Of a stretch of DNA of 64,000 nucleotides, positions 61,476 through 64,000 are shown piece after piece. This DNA comes from an uncultured Mycoplasmatota bacterium. GTDB taxonomy: Bacteria > Bacillota_I > Bacilli_A > RF39 > UBA660. Both the position numbers and the translations under genes were made by a program. Below the pieces are notes generated by a model. That model saw only the letters and a program-made list of their open reading frames with translations. It had not been told where the DNA came from and ran no database searches. Location of the stretch: contig URFW01000004.1 of NCBI GenBank assembly GCA_900547225.1, forward strand, positions 72,833 through 136,832. Reading direction: 5' to 3'. Numbering within the stretch: position 1 is the first letter of the stretch; each line of letters begins with the position of its first letter.

Positions 61476-62390
61476 ATGATTAATTTTAGTTTAAACTTTG
61501 ATTTATTTAATAATTACTATTATTTTTATGAGAGATTATTAGTAATTTTAGTTTCCCTTGTGCCAACTTTAATATTGGTGGGATTTGTTTTATATAGTGA
61601 TAGAAAGAGCAAAGAACCCACTAAAAACATTGTAATATGTTTATTATCGGGCATATTAACAATAGCACTTTCAGGATATTTTGAACAATTAATAATGCCT
61701 TATTTTGCTTCAAATGTATTTTTGTCATACGCATGGGCATTTATAGAAGAATTATCTAAAATGCTTATTTTCTTCTTGTTTATATTTGATAATAAGTATT
61801 ATGATGATATTTATGATGGAGTTGTTTACATGATGCTTATCGCTCTTTCTTTCGCGGGGCTTGAAAACTTGATGTATGCTTTTTCGGAAAGTACGGTATC
61901 AAGTAGCATTAGTTTGGCACTTATGAGAGATGTTACAACAATTCCTTTACATGTAATATGTGGAATAGTAATAGGTTACTTTGTGAGTCTTGGAACGTTT
62001 TCAAAAGATAAAACGAAGAAAATAATAAATTTTTTGATGGCTTTATTATTATCATCGTTTATACATGGGACATTTAATAACATTATGGAATTGCTAGGAA
62101 GTATAGGTCAAACTAGCGCTTTAGTAGCCATTTTATTAGAGGTATTACCTTTAACTTTAATAATGATTGGATTATTTGCTATCGCAATAATATTCTCTAA
62201 AAGAACCATGTACTTAAATAAAATATATCTAAGTAATGGGACTTATGATGATAAACATAAATATTTAATGACGTATGATGAGTATCTTATAAGTAATGAT
62301 AGAAAAAAGAGAGTAAAACTATATAATAAAACTAATTTTAATGGTAATAAAAACGATAATGATGTTGAAGTTTTGAAGGAGGATTTATAA
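61476..62390 (+). CDS. prsW: PrsW family intramembrane protease
   Basis: 304 residues with eight or so membrane helices and the PrsW catalytic motifs: FIEELSKM (Glu91-Glu92), SFAGLENLMYAF, RDVTTIPLHVICGIVIGYF and FIHGTFNN. In B. subtilis PrsW starts proteolysis of anti-sigma RsiW; in other species it acts on other membrane proteins, and here the substrate is unknown. AGGAGG precedes the ATG; its last base is the first of yqeG. Confidence 0.9.
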   Translation: MINFSLNFDLFNNYYYFYERLLVILVSLVPTLILVGFVLYSDRKSKEPTKNIVICLLSGILTIALSGYFEQLIMPYFASNVFLSYAWAFIEELSKMLIFFLFIFDNKYYDDIYDGVVYMMLIALSFAGLENLMYAFSESTVSSSISLALMRDVTTIPLHVICGIVIGYFVSLGTFSKDKTKKIINFLMALLLSSFIHGTFNNIMELLGSIGQTSALVAILLEVLPLTLIMIGLFAIAIIFSKRTMYLNKIYLSNGTYDDKHKYLMTYDEYLISNDRKKRVKLYNKTNFNGNKNDNDVEVLKEDL

Positions 62391-62911
62391 TGTTAAAGAG
62401 ATTTTTGCCAGATATATATAATGAAAGTATTTTTACGATAAATTATAAGAAACTTAAAAATAAAGGTATTAAATGCTTATTATTTGATCTTGATAATACT
62501 ATATCTCCAGCTAAAGAGGTAATTTTATATAAGGAAACAAAAAAATTATTTGATACTCTAAAAAAGGATTTTAAAATTATTTTATTTTCAAACAATTTTC
62601 CTAAAAGAGTAAGTAAGTTCGGAGATTTTTATGATGTTGATATAGCGTGTATTTCTCTTAAACCTTTTTCATTTAAATATAGGTATATTTTAAAAAAATA
62701 TGATTTAAAAAGTAACGAGGTTGCATCTATTGGAGATCAATTATTAACTGATATTAATGGTGGAAATAAAATGAAGATAACAACGATATTAGTTAATCCA
62801 ATGAGTGAAATAGATGAAACGGAAACTTGGCTTAATAGACAGATAGAAAAAGCAATATTCAAAAAATTTAAGAAAAAAGGTTTGCTTATCAGGGGTGAGT
62901 ATTATGATTAA
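62390..62911 (+). CDS. yqeG: YqeG family HAD-type phosphatase
   Basis: 173 residues: CLLFDLDNTISPAKEVILYK (HAD motif I with DxD-like LDN), IILFSNNFPKRVSKFGDFYD (motif II), KPFSFKYRYIL and SIGDQLLTDINGGNKMKITT (motif IV). YqeG is a HAD III-A member, likely phosphatidylglycerophosphate or small-molecule phosphatase. One-base overlap with prsW and eight-base overlap with yqeH; yqeG-yqeH linkage is conserved in Firmicutes. Confidence 0.93.
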   Translation: MLKRFLPDIYNESIFTINYKKLKNKGIKCLLFDLDNTISPAKEVILYKETKKLFDTLKKDFKIILFSNNFPKRVSKFGDFYDVDIACISLKPFSFKYRYILKKYDLKSNEVASIGDQLLTDINGGNKMKITTILVNPMSEIDETETWLNRQIEKAIFKKFKKKGLLIRGEYYD

Positions 62912-63914
62912 AAAGTGCATTGGTTGTGGAGCTTTATTTCAAACCGCTGATGAAAATAAACCTGGATTTGTAGAAAAAGAAAACTTTGAAAAATCTATTA
63001 TATGTAAAAGATGTTTCAGAATAAAGAATTATGGGGATTATAAAATAGTAGAAAAAGATATAAATGAATATGAAAAAATATTTAATAATATATCATCAAA
63101 AAATGACTTAATTCTTTTTCTATGTGATATATTTACACTTGATGAAAGTATTAATTATATAAACAAACTTAGTGGTAATGTGATTCTTGTTATAACAAAA
63201 AAAGATTTATTGCCAAAATCCGTTAAAGAATATAAACTTATAAACTATATAAAAAAAAATTACTCACTTAATGTAAAAGAAATAATATTCGTAAGTAGTA
63301 ATAAGAATTATAATATTGATTTACTTTATAATAAAATAATTAAATACAAAACCAGTAAACGAGTTTATTTGGCAGGAAACACAAACGCTGGAAAATCAAC
63401 ACTTATTAATGCTTTAATGAAACTATATGGACATGCTGATGGCTTTATAACAACAAGTAGTCTTCCTGCTACTACGATGGATTTAATAGAAGTTAAATTG
63501 AATGATGATATAATTTTAATTGATACACCGGGATTAGTAAGTCATAACAATTACTTAACGAATTTAAATGCAAAAGAAGTTAAAAAAGTATTTCCTAAGG
63601 TAGAAATAAAACCAAGAACTTATCAAATGAAGCCAAATCAATCTTTGCTTATTGAAGATTATGCAAGAATAGATTATTTATCGGAAAATCAAAATAGTTT
63701 TACCGTTTATTTGTCAAATAATATAAGTATAAACAGAATAAATTTAAATACTAATGATAAGTTAAGAAACTTAAAATTAACTAGTTTTGATTTGAAGTGT
63801 AATAAAGATGTAGTTATAAATGGACTTTGTTTTTGTAAAATAACAAAACCTGCTAAAGTAAATATCTATACCAAAGATAATGTTAATGTATTTGAAAGAA
63901 ACAATCTAATTTAG
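62904..63914 (+). CDS. yqeH: ribosome biogenesis GTPase YqeH
   Basis: About 336 residues. N-terminal treble-clef zinc site (KKCIGCGALFQT, ICKRCF), then a circularly permuted GTPase: G4 TKKDLLP, G5-like SSNKNYN, G1 AGNTNAGKST, G2 region ATTMDLI and G3 DTPGLV, followed by a C-terminal RNA-binding domain. It is required for 30S assembly in B. subtilis. ATG 62904 after GGGGTGAG; GTG 62895 is less likely. aroE-yqeI, its usual followers, would lie beyond the window or are replaced by a surface-protein gene. Confidence 0.94.
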   Translation: MIKKCIGCGALFQTADENKPGFVEKENFEKSIICKRCFRIKNYGDYKIVEKDINEYEKIFNNISSKNDLILFLCDIFTLDESINYINKLSGNVILVITKKDLLPKSVKEYKLINYIKKNYSLNVKEIIFVSSNKNYNIDLLYNKIIKYKTSKRVYLAGNTNAGKSTLINALMKLYGHADGFITTSSLPATTMDLIEVKLNDDIILIDTPGLVSHNNYLTNLNAKEVKKVFPKVEIKPRTYQMKPNQSLLIEDYARIDYLSENQNSFTVYLSNNISINRINLNTNDKLRNLKLTSFDLKCNKDVVINGLCFCKITKPAKVNIYTKDNVNVFERNNLI

Positions 63915-63926
63915 ATTGTTTCTTTT
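63898..63926 (+). terminator. terminator of yqeH
   Basis: GAAACAATCTAA / TTAGATTGTTTC, a 12-bp stem overlapping the stop codon, then TTTT. Confidence 0.88.
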
Positions 63927-64000
63927 GTAAAATAAATGTAAAAGAAGTAGTAAAAAAGTATGAAAAAATAAATAATAATATTATAATGTAAATAGATAAT
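63924..64000 (+). repeat. 77-bp promoter/leader repeat, copy 2 (window edge)
   Basis: Identical to 20163-20239 except one base, including the TATAAT at 63982-63987. It starts right after the yqeH terminator and runs to the last base of the window, so the true repeat may be longer. Confidence 0.9.

Overview
The window is AT-rich DNA with the standard bacterial code: TGA ends several genes, and Trp is TGG. Ribosome-binding sites are mostly GGTGAT- or GGAG-like. Gene content points to a low-GC, Gram-positive-type spore former of the Firmicutes/Bacillota, probably an uncultured gut Bacilli/Erysipelotrichia or RF39-like lineage; this placement is inference from gene families and order. Evidence for sporulation is spoIIGA-sigE directly after ftsZ, a sigK-like sigma factor, a SpoIIID-like regulator, a SpoVD-type PBP and a YlbD-like protein. 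No rRNA or tRNA gene was recognised.

Layout. 1-2.7 kb: a MacB/FtsX-type ABC exporter on the minus strand, its permease cut by the window edge. 2.8-7.0 kb: HerA-like ATPase, trmL, then a histidine-free TroA-fold lipoprotein and yidD on the minus strand. 7.1-11 kb: first half of the division/cell-wall (dcw) cluster (mraZ, rsmH, ftsL, pbpB) with four MraZ boxes. 11.1-27.8 kb: an accessory block between pbpB and the spoVD-like gene. It holds a U32 protein, a four-gene phosphorelay (HPt, receiver with degenerate HD-GYP, two hybrid kinases), a BspA-like surface protein, a probable type I toxin-antitoxin locus, a second exporter and small membrane proteins. 27.9-41.8 kb: the dcw cluster resumes (spoVD-like, L,D-transpeptidase, mraY, Nudix, ftsW/spoVE, a structured RNA, murG, murB, divIB, ftsA, ftsZ, spoIIGA, sigE); murC, murD, murE and murF are absent. 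41.9-44.1 kb: ylbD-ylbE-ylbF-rsmD.

44.1-46.3 kb is the most striking locus. Two divergent type IV prepilin genes share an identical 174-bp start region, forming a perfect inverted repeat around a tyrosine recombinase gene. A good promoter lies inside the bracketed segment and points at only one pilin, so the arrangement reads as a self-encoded invertible ON/OFF switch between two pilins.

46.4-64 kb: nfo, a nucleosidase, yceD-rpmF (L32 carries an L27-like leader), a ComEC-type MBL protein with DUF3006, an S51 peptidase, a decayed Rpn nuclease, lepA, a tandem SpoIIID-like regulator, hemW, a second BspA-like protein, a dTMP-kinase-like gene, a cadherin-like surface protein, sigK, prsW and yqeG-yqeH. 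The last 77 bases repeat, with one mismatch, the promoter/leader of the first BspA-like gene, so a further surface-protein gene probably starts just beyond the window.

Cell-envelope synthesis, sporulation control and variable surface proteins dominate. All functions are read from sequence motifs and gene order; nothing was searched against databases.
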